Origin: Candidatus Hydrothermus pacificus | Lineage (GTDB): Bacteria; Hydrothermota; Hydrothermia; Hydrothermales; Hydrothermaceae | Assembly (NCBI GenBank): GCA_002011615.1 | Contig: MTOH01000006.1 | Span: 18,604-82,603, forward strand | Length of the DNA stretch: 64,000 nucleotides | Direction of reading: 5' to 3' | Shown: in pieces, positions 45,531 through 54,474 of the stretch | Position numbering within the stretch: the stretch's first letter is position 1 | Layout: each line of letters opens with the position of its first letter | The notes under the pieces: generated by a model | What the model saw: the letters and a program-made list of their open reading frames with translations, nothing else | What the model was told of the DNA's origin: nothing | The model's database searches: none | Position numbers and translations under genes: made by a program

Positions 45531-46618
45531 GAAGCAATAGCCTCTTCTTTTCCTATAATTCCCATTTTTTCAGAAGTTTTTGCTTTTATTGATATTTTTT
45601 CTTCAGGTATTTTTAAAATTTTTGCCAGCTTAGCTCTTATCTTTTTTCTATGCTTAACAATCTTCGGTCTTTCAAGGAATATTACACAATCTATATTACC
45701 TATAATCACATTTTCCTTTTCCATAATTTCCACACATCTTTTTAAAAAAAACTCACTTTTTGCATCTTTCCACTTTTTTTCACTATCAGGAAAATGAGTT
45801 CCTATATCTCCTTTTCCAATAGCACCCAGGATGGCATCTACAAGAGAATGAATCAAAACATCTCCATCAGAATGCCCAACAGCACCTTTTTTAAAAGGAA
45901 TGTGAATGCCACCAATATAAAGCTTTCTGCCTTCTTCCAGGGGATGTAAGTCATATCCCCACCCTATAACAGGCTTAAATAATCCCCTCCATATTGTTTT
46001 TAAAAAGATGATATCTTCTGGATAGGTTAATTTAAAATTCAGAAACGAGCCTTTTACATATACAGGTTTAACATTTAAAATTTCCTTTATCATGGTTGAC
46101 TCATCAGGAAAATTTTTGCCCCGGGACCTTCTGAAAGCTTCAAGGAGTATACCTCTTTCTATTTTTTGAGGAGTTTGAATAATTTTTATCTTCTGTCTTT
46201 TAAGGAGTTTGTCTTCCTCAAAGGCAGTATCATAAAGTTTTACGAATGGGACAACCAACCTGCCTTTTGATTTTATAACTCTCTTAATTAAATTTTCAGG
46301 AATAAATGGTCTTGAAACATCGTGAATAAGAATTCTGTCGCCTCGCGAGTTTCTTAAACCATTCCTGACTGATTCACTTCTTGTTAACCCTCCTTTTACC
46401 ACTTTGATATTGTCTAAACCAAGAGTTTTAAGTTCTTTATGCACAGATTCCCTTCTCTTCGCAGGAACTACAAGAACTATCTCTTTAATTTCATTAAATT
46501 TTAAAAAGGTCCTGAGTGAAAAAAAATAAAGAGGATATTTTTCTATTTTTAAAAAAGCTTTTGGAAAACCAAACCTTTCTCCCTTTCCAGCACCAACAAG
46601 TATCAAAGAGAGCATCAC
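45461..46618 (-). CDS. ispDF: Bifunctional IspD-IspF of the MEP isoprenoid pathway
   Basis: 385 aa fusion. Residues 1-225: 2-C-methylerythritol-4-phosphate cytidylyltransferase (LVGAGKGERFGFPKAFL, VRNGLRNSRGDRILIHDVSRPF, FKLTYPEDI). Residues 226-385: 2-C-methylerythritol-2,4-cyclodiphosphate synthase (IGWGYDLHPLEEGRKLYIGG, GHSDGDVLIHSLVDAILGA with zinc ligands Asp/His, DIGTHFPDS, SIKAKTSEKMG). The conserved IspF part stops near SYSVCLL; about 17 residues beyond overlap the recJ-like gene tail. IspD and IspF catalyse non-consecutive steps, so the fusion is organisational. Confidence 0.95.
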   Translation of the reverse strand: MMLSLILVGAGKGERFGFPKAFLKIEKYPLYFFSLRTFLKFNEIKEIVLVVPAKRRESVHKELKTLGLDNIKVVKGGLTRSESVRNGLRNSRGDRILIHDVSRPFIPENLIKRVIKSKGRLVVPFVKLYDTAFEEDKLLKRQKIKIIQTPQKIERGILLEAFRRSRGKNFPDESTMIKEILNVKPVYVKGSFLNFKLTYPEDIIFLKTIWRGLFKPVIGWGYDLHPLEEGRKLYIGGIHIPFKKGAVGHSDGDVLIHSLVDAILGAIGKGDIGTHFPDSEKKWKDAKSEFFLKRCVEIMEKENVIIGNIDCVIFLERPKIVKHRKKIRAKLAKILKIPEEKISIKAKTSEKMGIIGKEEAIASYSVCLLFQKTLPPFSSILKTMS

Positions 46619-46878
46619 ACCTTTTGAAGAACAAAAATCATAATAAATATTAAAATAAAAGCAAGAAGGTTTATCTGAAATTTCAATCCAAAGGAGAGGT
46701 CTATTATAATGAGGTCCAGTCTTATGTTAGAAAAGCCAAATTTAACCGGGAACAGAAGCACATCTCTGGCAGGGCTTTTGGGAAGAAAAGTAAGCAGTAT
46801 CCTACCTATTATATCTCCCAGTGCTCCCGCAAGAACCACGGCAACTATATTTCTTATTGTTAAAATTTTCTTTGCCAT
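46615..46878 (-). CDS. DUF4321-like small membrane protein
   Basis: 87 aa from the ATG at 46878 (MAKKILTIRN), which lies 6 nt after a TATAAT; an earlier in-frame ATG at 46896 would precede the -10 box. Two or three membrane segments. GALGDIIGRIL and RLDLIIIDLSFGLKFQINLLA fit the DUF4321 pattern (G-x-x-G ... LDL ... FGL ... NL). Function unknown. Overlaps ispDF by 4 bp. Confidence 0.75.
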   Translation of the reverse strand: MAKKILTIRNIVAVVLAGALGDIIGRILLTFLPKSPARDVLLFPVKFGFSNIRLDLIIIDLSFGLKFQINLLAFILIFIMIFVLQKV

Positions 46879-46884
46879 TTTTAA

Positions 46885-46914
46885 ATTATAAATCATTTAA
46901 AGGATAGAATTCAA
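46885..46914 (-). promoter_or_regulatory. Leaderless-type promoter of DUF4321-ispDF
   Basis: Minus strand: TTGAAT (46914-46909), 18-bp spacer, TATAAT (46890-46885), then 6 nt to the ATG at 46878. It decides the start of this gene. Confidence 0.7.
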
Positions 46915-46940
46915 AATGTCTTATACTCTAAAATATAAAT

Positions 46941-47372
46941 ATGGAAGAAATTGAAAGACAGGTTGGATTTCTCAGAGAAAAAGGAAAAGATTTTGAAAAA
47001 AAAGTAAAAATGATAGAAAGGGAACTCGGAAAAGACTTAGACCTTCTGGCACTAATTATGAACTTTCGGGAAATCATTGAAAGGGACTGGCAAACAGGAA
47101 ATTTTGAAGGATATCCATACTACACTATGTGGCTTAACATGCTTATAAAGCTCTCCAAAGCACTTTCTGAAATAGATGCAGATGACCTTGAGATTGAAAC
47201 CCCTGATGAAGAGTCTTTACGAAAAATCATACAGGATGAAATGAAGGGAGGCTACGGTTTCAGATATTTTAAAATGTATTTCCCTCAACTTATATGGCAT
47301 ACAAGATTACTTCAAATAGCTCTTGAAAAAAAGATAAGGCAAAAAGGTGGAGAAATCATAAAAAATAAGTAA
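46941..47372 (+). CDS. Hypothetical helical protein
   Basis: 143 aa, acidic and helical by composition, no family recognised and no signal or membrane segment. The first 40 residues look like a coiled coil (EIERQVGFLREKGKDFEKKV). A TAAAAT 6 nt before the ATG, with no Shine-Dalgarno, again suggests a leaderless start, though no good -35 is seen. Its last 66 bp overlap the convergent prepilin peptidase gene. Confidence 0.65.
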   Translation: MEEIERQVGFLREKGKDFEKKVKMIERELGKDLDLLALIMNFREIIERDWQTGNFEGYPYYTMWLNMLIKLSKALSEIDADDLEIETPDEESLRKIIQDEMKGGYGFRYFKMYFPQLIWHTRLLQIALEKKIRQKGGEIIKNK

Positions 47373-48068
47373 AATAGCAGATGCAAAAAGGAAAGGTGCA
47401 AAGGGCAAATATTTGATTTTTTTCTTTATTTTCAGGGAAATTCCCACAATGCTTCCAATCAATGAGGCGATAAACAAAACAATAAATACATTTATCCATC
47501 CTGTATAAAGCCCTATCATGGCAAGAATAATGATATCTCCTTCACCCATCAGCTCTCTCTTAATTATTTTGCCTGTAATATAAAATATTCCCGGTATAAC
47601 TGCTCCTATAATACCTCCTGTAAGAAAATATAAAAATTTCCCGGATAAGAATGCAAATAAAAAACCCATAATTAAACCCGGAAGGGATAAAACATCTGGA
47701 ATAAGCATCTTCTGCATATCTATTGTTGATATGTTAACTGCGAAGAATATAAAAGTTATTGATTTTAAAAAATTTATAGAGAATCCAAATTTTATATAGG
47801 AGAGAAGGAAAAGAGAGGCCATAATAACCTCCACGAGTAAATATCTTAAAGGGATTTTACCCTCACAACTCCTGCATTTCCCTTTCAAAATAATATAGCT
47901 TATTATAGGTATATTATCATAAAATCTGATTTTTACTCCACATTTTGGACAAAAAGAAGAGGGAGTAATAATAGAGATATTTTCAGGAATTCTATAAATT
48001 AAAACATTTGAAAAACTTCCAAAAACCCCTCCTATTATAAAGATAAAAGTTGAAAAAATTATTTTCAC
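47307..48068 (-). CDS. pilD: Type IV prepilin peptidase / N-methyltransferase
   Basis: 253 aa integral membrane protein. N-terminal FGSFSNVLIYRIPE and two CxxC pairs (CPKC, CRSC) of the methyltransferase domain; the catalytic aspartates in STIDMQKMLIPD and GEGD (GxGD motif, where a Lys usually follows within two residues but Ile is seen here). Would cleave and methylate type IV pilins or pseudopilins; no pilin genes are in the window. Overlaps the GGDEF gene by 4 bp. Confidence 0.9.
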   Translation of the reverse strand: MKIIFSTFIFIIGGVFGSFSNVLIYRIPENISIITPSSFCPKCGVKIRFYDNIPIISYIILKGKCRSCEGKIPLRYLLVEVIMASLFLLSYIKFGFSINFLKSITFIFFAVNISTIDMQKMLIPDVLSLPGLIMGFLFAFLSGKFLYFLTGGIIGAVIPGIFYITGKIIKRELMGEGDIIILAMIGLYTGWINVFIVLFIASLIGSIVGISLKIKKKIKYLPFAPFLFASAILLIFYDFSTFLPYLFFKSYLK

Positions 48069-49372
48069 CCTTTGTAAGCGAATACTTTATTTTTACCTGA
48101 AGATTTTGCATGATATAGGGCATCGTCAGCCTTCTTAATCAGGTCTTCTGCATTATTTGCGTCAATCGGATAAACAGCAACTCCTCCGCTTATTGTGAGT
48201 TTACCACCCGGTTGTGTTTCTTCATTCTCAAACTTTGTCTTCTCTATAATCTCCCTTACCATTTCACCAAATCTCAGAGTCTGCGCCTTGTTTTTATTGT
48301 ATAACATCACAACAAATTCTTCTCCACCATACCTTGCAGGAAGCCCTATATTACCTGAGACTTTTTTTAAAATTTTACCAAGGTTTTTTAAAAGGTCATC
48401 GCCTGCAGGATGTCCGTGTCTATCATTATATTTTTTAAAGTTGTCTATATCCATCATAAAGAGTCCCACATAGGCTGATGATTGTTCTGCCTGTTTTATA
48501 GCTCTTTCTAAACGTTCTTTGAAAACTCTCTTATTATAAATCCCTGTAAGACCATCAGTATCAGCAAGTCTCTGTATCTGTTCTCTTAACTCAGCTCCAT
48601 ACATCGCAAGAGCACCAAGCTCAGAAACCATCTTTAAAGCCTCCAAGGAATATTTTAAAGCTGTTCTCTTATCTCCTATAATATGAATCTTCTCTTCTCC
48701 TTCAGGTGTTAGAACCCTTTGAGTCAAAGGTTTTATTTTCCTCACACCTATCACACCAAACATCTTGTCTCTGTAATGCACAGAGGCACATATATCATAA
48801 TCAATCTTATAAGGGTCTTTGGACCTGTAGTCCATTGCATCAGCGCGTGAATGATGTTCCATATCTTCCTGGTCCATTGTGCTCCTTATCTTTCCTATAA
48901 ATCCAACAGGACCTATACCAAGAGGATATTTAATTTTGGTCCTTAGATATTTATTTTTTTCCTTAGAGATAAGCTCTCTGAGTTCAAAGAATTTACCGTT
49001 TTCTATTGCTTCAAAGAAAAATATTTCATCTGCGTTTATCACATTATTAACACCTTCTATTATTTTCCTTGGCATGTCTTTCTTCTCCAGCTTGTCGTCG
49101 CCCAGAGCACTGGCCAGATTAAGAACCGATTGTATAACCCTGCCTCTTGCTGAAATTTCAGCAATAAGCTCGTCTATTCTAAAGGTCTGCTCCCTTGTTA
49201 TTGTTTCATATGTTATCCTCTGAGTTCTTAACCTGTTCTCAAGACTTTTTATCTGCCTTTCAAGTTTTTTTCTCTCAAATAATTCTATAAGGAATAAAGA
49301 AATAAAAGCTACCAGAACTATTCCTATACCCACCAGTATTATAAGTGTCTGATTGCCCAGAAAATTATTCAT
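48065..49372 (-). CDS. GAF-GGDEF diguanylate cyclase, membrane-anchored
   Basis: 435 aa: TM segment about residues 9-29, coiled coil about 33-85, a GAF domain about 88-265, and a GGDEF domain with DTDGLTGIYNKRVF, MDIDNFKKYND and the active site RYGGEEF. The inhibitory RxxD site upstream of the active site is absent (GNIG in its place). Likely makes c-di-GMP. Lies between prepilin peptidase and purB. Confidence 0.92.
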   Translation of the reverse strand: MNNFLGNQTLIILVGIGIVLVAFISLFLIELFERKKLERQIKSLENRLRTQRITYETITREQTFRIDELIAEISARGRVIQSVLNLASALGDDKLEKKDMPRKIIEGVNNVINADEIFFFEAIENGKFFELRELISKEKNKYLRTKIKYPLGIGPVGFIGKIRSTMDQEDMEHHSRADAMDYRSKDPYKIDYDICASVHYRDKMFGVIGVRKIKPLTQRVLTPEGEEKIHIIGDKRTALKYSLEALKMVSELGALAMYGAELREQIQRLADTDGLTGIYNKRVFKERLERAIKQAEQSSAYVGLFMMDIDNFKKYNDRHGHPAGDDLLKNLGKILKKVSGNIGLPARYGGEEFVVMLYNKNKAQTLRFGEMVREIIEKTKFENEETQPGGKLTISGGVAVYPIDANNAEDLIKKADDALYHAKSSGKNKVFAYKG

Positions 49373-50679
49373 TCCTGCTCCAGCTCAAAAACTCTTTTAA
49401 ATATAAAGTCAATTCTTTTTTTCAGGTTAAATTTAAAATCAAAAATTTTCTCAATATCCTTTTTATTCAAAAACTTTCTAATGCTTTTATCATTCAGTAA
49501 CACTTTTTTTAAATCCATATTTTTCTCACCTGCAAGCCATGCCAGTCTCATTATTTTCTCATAAGCCTGTTTTCTGGTCATACCTTTTAAAATCAATTCA
49601 TTCATTACACTCTGAGAAAACACTTTCCCTTTTGTCATATCCAAATTTTTATTTATATTATCCACAAAAACGTTTAAATTTTCAAGTGCGAAGCAAATTT
49701 TGTCATACATATATGAGAGCAAAATTATTCCATCAGGGAATATAATCCTTTCTGTACTGGAGTGAGAAATATCTCTTTCATGCCATAGAGCAATATTTTC
49801 AAGAGATGTTATGAGATAACCCCTTATAACCCTTGCAAGTCCACATATTCTCTCCGATATTATAGGGTTTCTTTTATGGGGCATACTTGAAGAACCTTTC
49901 TGACCTTTTGTAAAGGGTTCTGCAATTTCAAAAACTTCCTCTCTCTGCAAATTCCTTATTTCAAGGGCAATTCGTTCAAGAGAGGATGCACACAGTGCAA
50001 GTGTTTCCATAAAAAGGGCGTGTCTATCCCTTGGGACTATCTGAGTGGAACAGGGTTCGGGCTTTAATCCCAGATTTTTGAGGATATGTTTTTCAACTTC
50101 AGGGTCAACATTCAAATAATTTCCCACTGAACCTGATATTTTTCCGTAAGAAATTTCGTTTTCTGCATTCTGGAGCCTCTTTAAATTTCTGAGCCCTTCT
50201 GAGTAAAATCCAAGGAATTTAAGTCCAAGAGTAGTGGGTTCTGCATGCATTCCATGAGTTCTGCCTATCTGAGGTAGATACTTATACTTTTCAGAAAGAC
50301 TTTTAAGAGCTCTTAAATATCTTTTGTGTCTTTCAGTAACCCTCTTTAATGCTTTTTTCAGCATATAAGCAAATGCAGTATCAACAACATCTGAGGAGGT
50401 GAGTCCAAAATGGAAAAATCTCTTTTCAGAAGGGGTTAAACTCTGTGTGCAGGATTCTATAAATGCTATAACATCATGCTTTATTGTTTTTTCTCTTGCT
50501 CTTATATCCCTGAGATTAATTCTCACTTTTCTTTTCACATTTTCAACAACTTTCTTGGAAACAATACCCTTTCTGGACAGAGCCTCAAGATTCAGAATCT
50601 CTATTTTGAGCCACGTTTTAAATTTATTTTCTTCTGAAAAGAAATTTTTAAAATCCCTGGGGGTGTATCTTTCTATCAT
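49369..50679 (-). CDS. purB: Adenylosuccinate lyase
   Basis: Two steps of purine synthesis (SAICAR to AICAR, adenylosuccinate to AMP). 436 aa with RTHGMHAEPTTLG, the fumarase-superfamily signature GSSSMPHKRNPI, and HERDISHSSTERI. Starts MIERYTPRDF, the usual PurB start. Overlaps gmk by 4 bp and the GGDEF gene by 4 bp. Confidence 0.97.
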   Translation of the reverse strand: MIERYTPRDFKNFFSEENKFKTWLKIEILNLEALSRKGIVSKKVVENVKRKVRINLRDIRAREKTIKHDVIAFIESCTQSLTPSEKRFFHFGLTSSDVVDTAFAYMLKKALKRVTERHKRYLRALKSLSEKYKYLPQIGRTHGMHAEPTTLGLKFLGFYSEGLRNLKRLQNAENEISYGKISGSVGNYLNVDPEVEKHILKNLGLKPEPCSTQIVPRDRHALFMETLALCASSLERIALEIRNLQREEVFEIAEPFTKGQKGSSSMPHKRNPIISERICGLARVIRGYLITSLENIALWHERDISHSSTERIIFPDGIILLSYMYDKICFALENLNVFVDNINKNLDMTKGKVFSQSVMNELILKGMTRKQAYEKIMRLAWLAGEKNMDLKKVLLNDKSIRKFLNKKDIEKIFDFKFNLKKRIDFIFKRVFELEQE

Positions 50680-51281
50680 TCTTCCTCCCTTTCAATTATC
50701 ATCCTTTCTCTTTTAAGTTTTTCCGCATTTATTATTGTTTCTATCTCATGAACTGCTTTATCAATTTCTTTATTTATTATAACGTAATCATAAGCTGTCC
50801 AGAAATCCATTTCTTTCAATGCTTCTCTAAATCTCTTAAAAGCATTTTCTTTTGAATCCTTTCTTTTCTCTATCCTTTTTTTTAGTTCTTCAATTGAAGG
50901 AGGTAAAATATATATTGCAACAGAGTCTTCCATTTTCTTTTTAACCTTTCTCATTCCCTGAAAATCTATATCCATTATAACCACTTTACCCTCCTGGAGA
51001 CTTTTTATAACAGGGTCCATGGGGGTTCCATAATAATCTTCATAAACCCTGGCATATTCAAGCATCTTATTCTGTTTGACCATTTCCTCAAACTCCTCTC
51101 TGGAAATAAAGTAATAATCTCTCCCATTTGATTCATCTTCTCTTGGCTTTCTTGTTGTGCAAGAGACGGAATAGAAAAATTCTCTGTTTTTTTCCGCAAT
51201 TTTCCTGCATAGAGTTGTTTTACCACAACCTGAAGGTCCTGAGATTATCACACAGAATTTTCTGAAATCTCTTTTAATCAT
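50676..51281 (-). CDS. gmk: Guanylate kinase
   Basis: GMP to GDP. 201 aa from the ATG at 51281. P-loop ISGPSGCGKTTLCRKI, GMP site SCTTRKPREDESNGRDYYF and YYGTP, lid with RIEKRKDSKENAF. A longer frame to 51407 exists but runs through the promoter. The ATG lies 6 nt after TATAAT with no Shine-Dalgarno. Heads gmk-purB-GGDEF-pilD. Confidence 0.96.
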   Translation of the reverse strand: MIKRDFRKFCVIISGPSGCGKTTLCRKIAEKNREFFYSVSCTTRKPREDESNGRDYYFISREEFEEMVKQNKMLEYARVYEDYYGTPMDPVIKSLQEGKVVIMDIDFQGMRKVKKKMEDSVAIYILPPSIEELKKRIEKRKDSKENAFKRFREALKEMDFWTAYDYVIINKEIDKAVHEIETIINAEKLKRERMIIEREEE

Positions 51282-51287
51282 TTTACA

Positions 51288-51316
51288 ATTATAAAGTAAA
51301 AAATACTTGTGTTCAA
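51288..51316 (-). promoter_or_regulatory. Leaderless-type promoter of gmk
   Basis: Minus strand: TTGAAC (51316-51311), 17-bp spacer, TATAAT (51293-51288), 6 nt to the ATG at 51281. Back-to-back with the hslV promoter. Confidence 0.7.
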
Positions 51317-51318
51317 AT

Positions 51319-51349
51319 TTGGAAGAGTAATAGGTAAGTGGTGTATAAT
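51319..51349 (+). promoter_or_regulatory. Leaderless-type promoter of hslV
   Basis: TTGGAA (51319-51324), 19-bp spacer, TATAAT (51344-51349), 8 nt to the ATG at 51358; predicted leader 0-2 nt. Confidence 0.6.
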
Positions 51350-51357
51350 TTAGTTCT

Positions 51358-51882
51358 ATGAAGGCGACAACCGTAATAGGAGTGTTAAAAGATGGAAAAG
51401 CAGTCATAGGTGCAGATGGTCAGGTCACAATGGGTGAAACCGTTATAAAACACACTGCACAAAAGATTTTCAAACTATACAAGGGACAGGTTCTTGCAGG
51501 TTTTGCAGGCGCGGTTGCTGATGCATTTACCCTTTTTGAGAGTCTTGAAAGAAAAATAGAGGACGCGAGAGGAGACCTTGTTAAAGCATGTGTGAATTTT
51601 GCAAAGGAATGGAGAACTGATAAGTTTTTAAGAAGGCTCGAAGCAATAATGATTGTTCTGAACAAAGAAAAGATTTTGATAGTCTCAGGAAATGGCGAGG
51701 TTGTTGAACCAGAAGAAAGTGTTGCTGCGATAGGTTCAGGAGGGAATTATGCTCATTCTGCAGCTCTTGCTCTTTTGAAACACACAAACCTTTCTGCGAG
51801 GGAAATAGCTCTTGAAAGTCTTAAAATAGCCGCAAGGTTGTGTATATACACAAATGAAAAAATCTCAATACTTGAGATATGA
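51358..51882 (+). CDS. hslV: ATP-dependent protease subunit HslV (ClpQ)
   Basis: Threonine peptidase of the HslUV proteasome-like complex. 174 aa. The start MKATTVIGVLKDG aligns the nucleophile Thr4 with Thr1 of other HslV, so MKA must be removed. Other signatures: GADGQVTMGETVIKH, ARKIFKLY-like AQKIFKLYKGQVLAGFAG, AIGSGGNYA. The unfoldase hslU is not next to it; a CheW-like gene follows with 4 bp overlap. Confidence 0.95.
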   Translation: MKATTVIGVLKDGKAVIGADGQVTMGETVIKHTAQKIFKLYKGQVLAGFAGAVADAFTLFESLERKIEDARGDLVKACVNFAKEWRTDKFLRRLEAIMIVLNKEKILIVSGNGEVVEPEESVAAIGSGGNYAHSAALALLKHTNLSAREIALESLKIAARLCIYTNEKISILEI

Positions 51883-52529
51883 CACCTGAACTAAGATTTG
51901 ACAGACTCCTTGATTTCTTTGGTAAAAAGAAAGAAAAGAAAAAAGAAACAAAGGATAAAAAAGCAAAAGAAAAGAAGAAACAGAAAAAGGATGTAAAAAA
52001 GGAACCCGAGATTAAAGAAAAAGAAATCAAAAGGCAAAAAGTAAAAGTAGAAAAAATAGTAGAAGGTATCCCGGAAAAAGAAAAGGATAGAGAAAAGGAA
52101 TTTCTTATTTTTAAAATGGGAAATGAATTTTACTCTTTACCTTTAAGAAAGGTAAAAGAAATATACTCCACCCTTGAGGTCATAAAAGCACCTGAACTTC
52201 CTGAATATATCTCCGGCTTTGCAAAATTTAAAAAGAATATAGTCCCTGTAATTGATATTTCCAGGGTCCTTGATATAAGCCCATCAGAGGAAAAGAATTA
52301 TGTTGTGGTTGAGGTGGGGAAAACCCCTCTTTTTCTTCTAATAGGAGAGATTAAGGGAATAGTTAAAGAAACAGAAGAGAATACTTTTGATGTTCCTTTC
52401 AATCTGGACAGGGATTTATTTCAGAAAATTATTTATGAAAACGATATTTTGATAGGATGTATAAATCCTGATTACTTTTCGAGAATAAAAAAAGAAATTG
52501 TGGAAAGGGTCAAAGAAAAAGCTAAATGA
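51879..52529 (+). CDS. CheW-like coupling protein with Lys/Glu-rich N-terminus
   Basis: 216 aa: residues 1-70 are nearly all Lys/Glu/Asp (probable coiled or disordered linker); residues 72-200 form a CheW-like SH3-type domain (EFLIFKMGNEFYSLPLRKVKEI, PELPEYISGFAKFKKNIVPVIDIS). CheW couples chemoreceptors to CheA; a receptor is at 2046 but no cheA is in the window. The charged extension is unusual for CheW. Overlaps hslV and uppP by 4 bp each. Confidence 0.85.
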   Translation: MTPELRFDRLLDFFGKKKEKKKETKDKKAKEKKKQKKDVKKEPEIKEKEIKRQKVKVEKIVEGIPEKEKDREKEFLIFKMGNEFYSLPLRKVKEIYSTLEVIKAPELPEYISGFAKFKKNIVPVIDISRVLDISPSEEKNYVVVEVGKTPLFLLIGEIKGIVKETEENTFDVPFNLDRDLFQKIIYENDILIGCINPDYFSRIKKEIVERVKEKAK

Positions 52530-53236
52530 TAAAGGTTTCTTTACTCTCTCTTATTCAGGGTTTAACAGAATTTCTGCCTGTGTCCAGCTCCGGACATCTT
52601 GTGTTAATTCAGGAGCTTCTAAAATACAATCCAGAGGGAATAGGCCTTGAGGTTTTGCTTCACCTTTCAACCTCTTTTGCAATAATTGTTTATTTTTATA
52701 AAAAATTGGTCCCTTTTTATAAAGAGTATTATAAAGAAGTTCTGATTGGAATAATACCAGCAGGGGTCGCAGGTATTTTTTTTAAAGGCTTTTTTGAAAA
52801 ATTTTTTGAATTTCCCCACTTTCTTGGCATATTTTTCATAATAAATTCTCTAATACTCTTTTTTGCAAAACAAAGGGGAAAGGAAAAGATAAACTTAAAA
52901 AAGGCATTAATAATCGGTTTTTTCCAGATTTTTGCACTGTTCCCGGGAATTTCAAGGTCGGGCATAACAATTTCAACAGCCCTTTTGCTCGGCTCTGATT
53001 CAAAAGACTCTTTTGAGTTCTCCTTTTTAATGGGATTGCCTTTAATTCTGGGAAGTGGAGTTGTGGAATTTCAGTATATAAGTTTAAATCTGGAAAATAC
53101 GGTTGGCTTTATACTTTGTTTTATTTTCGGTTTAATCGCTCTTTTTATCCTTGATAAAATCTTAAAGATTAAGAAGTTCCACTATTTCTCTATTTATACC
53201 CTGATTCTTGGAATAATCGCATTTTTTATCTTATGA
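52526..53236 (+). CDS. uppP: Undecaprenyl-diphosphatase (UppP/BacA)
   Basis: Recycles the undecaprenyl carrier for wall synthesis and confers bacitracin resistance. 236 aa integral membrane protein. Both active-site motifs are present: QGLTEFLPVSSSGHLVL and FPGISRSGITIS. Slightly shorter than the 260-280 aa norm. Overlaps folC by 4 bp. Confidence 0.95.
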   Translation: MIKVSLLSLIQGLTEFLPVSSSGHLVLIQELLKYNPEGIGLEVLLHLSTSFAIIVYFYKKLVPFYKEYYKEVLIGIIPAGVAGIFFKGFFEKFFEFPHFLGIFFIINSLILFFAKQRGKEKINLKKALIIGFFQIFALFPGISRSGITISTALLLGSDSKDSFEFSFLMGLPLILGSGVVEFQYISLNLENTVGFILCFIFGLIALFILDKILKIKKFHYFSIYTLILGIIAFFIL

Positions 53237-54474
53237 AGTATGAGGACGCAATAAAATATCTTTTTTCTCTTATAAATTATGAGAGAAAAATCCCGAAGGG
53301 AGAATATGATTTTGCAGGTTATATAAAATTTTTAAACAATACAGGAAACCCTGAAAAAAGCCTGTCTTTTCCAATAACTGTTGTGGGAACGAAAGGAAAG
53401 GGAACAGTTGCCCATCTTCTAACCTCAATCTTTTTAAGTTTGAATAAAAAAACAGGGCTTTATACATCCCCCCATATTCTTGATGTAAGGGAAAGAATAA
53501 GGATAAACTTTGAGAAGATACCCGAGCAAAAACTTGCCGAAGGAATTGAGTTTATAAGGTCAAAGGAAAATATTAAAAGACTCACCTATTTTGAAGCACT
53601 CACAACAATTGCCTTCAGGTATTTTAAGGATGAGGGAACAGAGGTTCAAATTCTTGAGGCGGGGCTCGGCGGGAGGCTGGATTGCACAAATGCCGCAAAT
53701 CAGAAGGTCACAATAATAACAAAGATTGATTATGACCATGAAAGAACACTGGGGTATAATATTGAGAAGATTGCCTGGGAAAAAGCAGGGATTATAAAGG
53801 AGAAAAACCTTGTAATATCTGTTCCTCAGAAAAAAAGAGTTAAAAAAGTTATTGAAAAGGAATGCATAAGAAAAAAAGCTGAACTTTTTTTTATAGGAAA
53901 GGATATTCCCCTTGAGATTGATGGTAAAATCTTAAAACTCAGAATAAATTCAAAGACCCGTGAATTTCCGAATTTTTTAAAGGGAGATTTTAACTCCTAC
54001 AACATTGCAGTATCTTCAGCCTGTGGTGTACTTCTGGGCTGTGAAAACTTTAACTTTGATAATTTTAAAATATCAGGGAGATTTGACATTTTAAAGGAAA
54101 ACCCCCTTCTTATAGTGGACTGTGCTCACAACCCCCTGTCTATATATACTTTTTTAAAAACTTTAAACAAGGAATATCCAGGAAAAGACTTTTTGATAAT
54201 AATCGGGGTAAACAAGGATAAAAATTTAAAAAAAGTTGCAAGGATTTTGAAAAAATTTGATTATAAAATTGTAATTACAAAATCAAAAAGTCCGAGGGCA
54301 TCGCCTTTGAAACTGCTTGAAAAAATATTTTCACAAGAGGGCATAAAGATTTTTGATAAAGATGAAGAAATTAACAATCTGCTTTCAAAATACAGTGACA
54401 GGGATATTGCTGTTACAGGTTCTTTTTATTTGATTGAGGAAGTTTACAGATTTTTAAATAAAGAGCCTTTATGA
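53233..54474 (+). CDS. folC: Folylpolyglutamate / dihydrofolate synthase
   Basis: Mur-ligase family enzyme adding glutamate to folates. 413 aa. P-loop VVGTKGKGTVAHLLTS (commonly GTNGKGS), GLYTSPHILDVRERI, LEAGLGGRLDCTN, the catalytic region IDYDHERTLG, and DCAHNPLS near 295. Overlaps the neighbours on both sides by 4 bp. Confidence 0.94.
   Translation: MKYEDAIKYLFSLINYERKIPKGEYDFAGYIKFLNNTGNPEKSLSFPITVVGTKGKGTVAHLLTSIFLSLNKKTGLYTSPHILDVRERIRINFEKIPEQKLAEGIEFIRSKENIKRLTYFEALTTIAFRYFKDEGTEVQILEAGLGGRLDCTNAANQKVTIITKIDYDHERTLGYNIEKIAWEKAGIIKEKNLVISVPQKKRVKKVIEKECIRKKAELFFIGKDIPLEIDGKILKLRINSKTREFPNFLKGDFNSYNIAVSSACGVLLGCENFNFDNFKISGRFDILKENPLLIVDCAHNPLSIYTFLKTLNKEYPGKDFLIIIGVNKDKNLKKVARILKKFDYKIVITKSKSPRASPLKLLEKIFSQEGIKIFDKDEEINNLLSKYSDRDIAVTGSFYLIEEVYRFLNKEPL

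Noticed and set aside
46615..46896. Signal peptidase II (lspA) for the small membrane protein
   Set aside because: It is only 87-93 aa and lacks the LspA aspartate motifs; DUF4321 fits better.
51282..51407. Longer gmk reading frame
   Set aside because: The extension runs through the gmk promoter and lacks family similarity; the ATG at 51281 gives a normal guanylate kinase.
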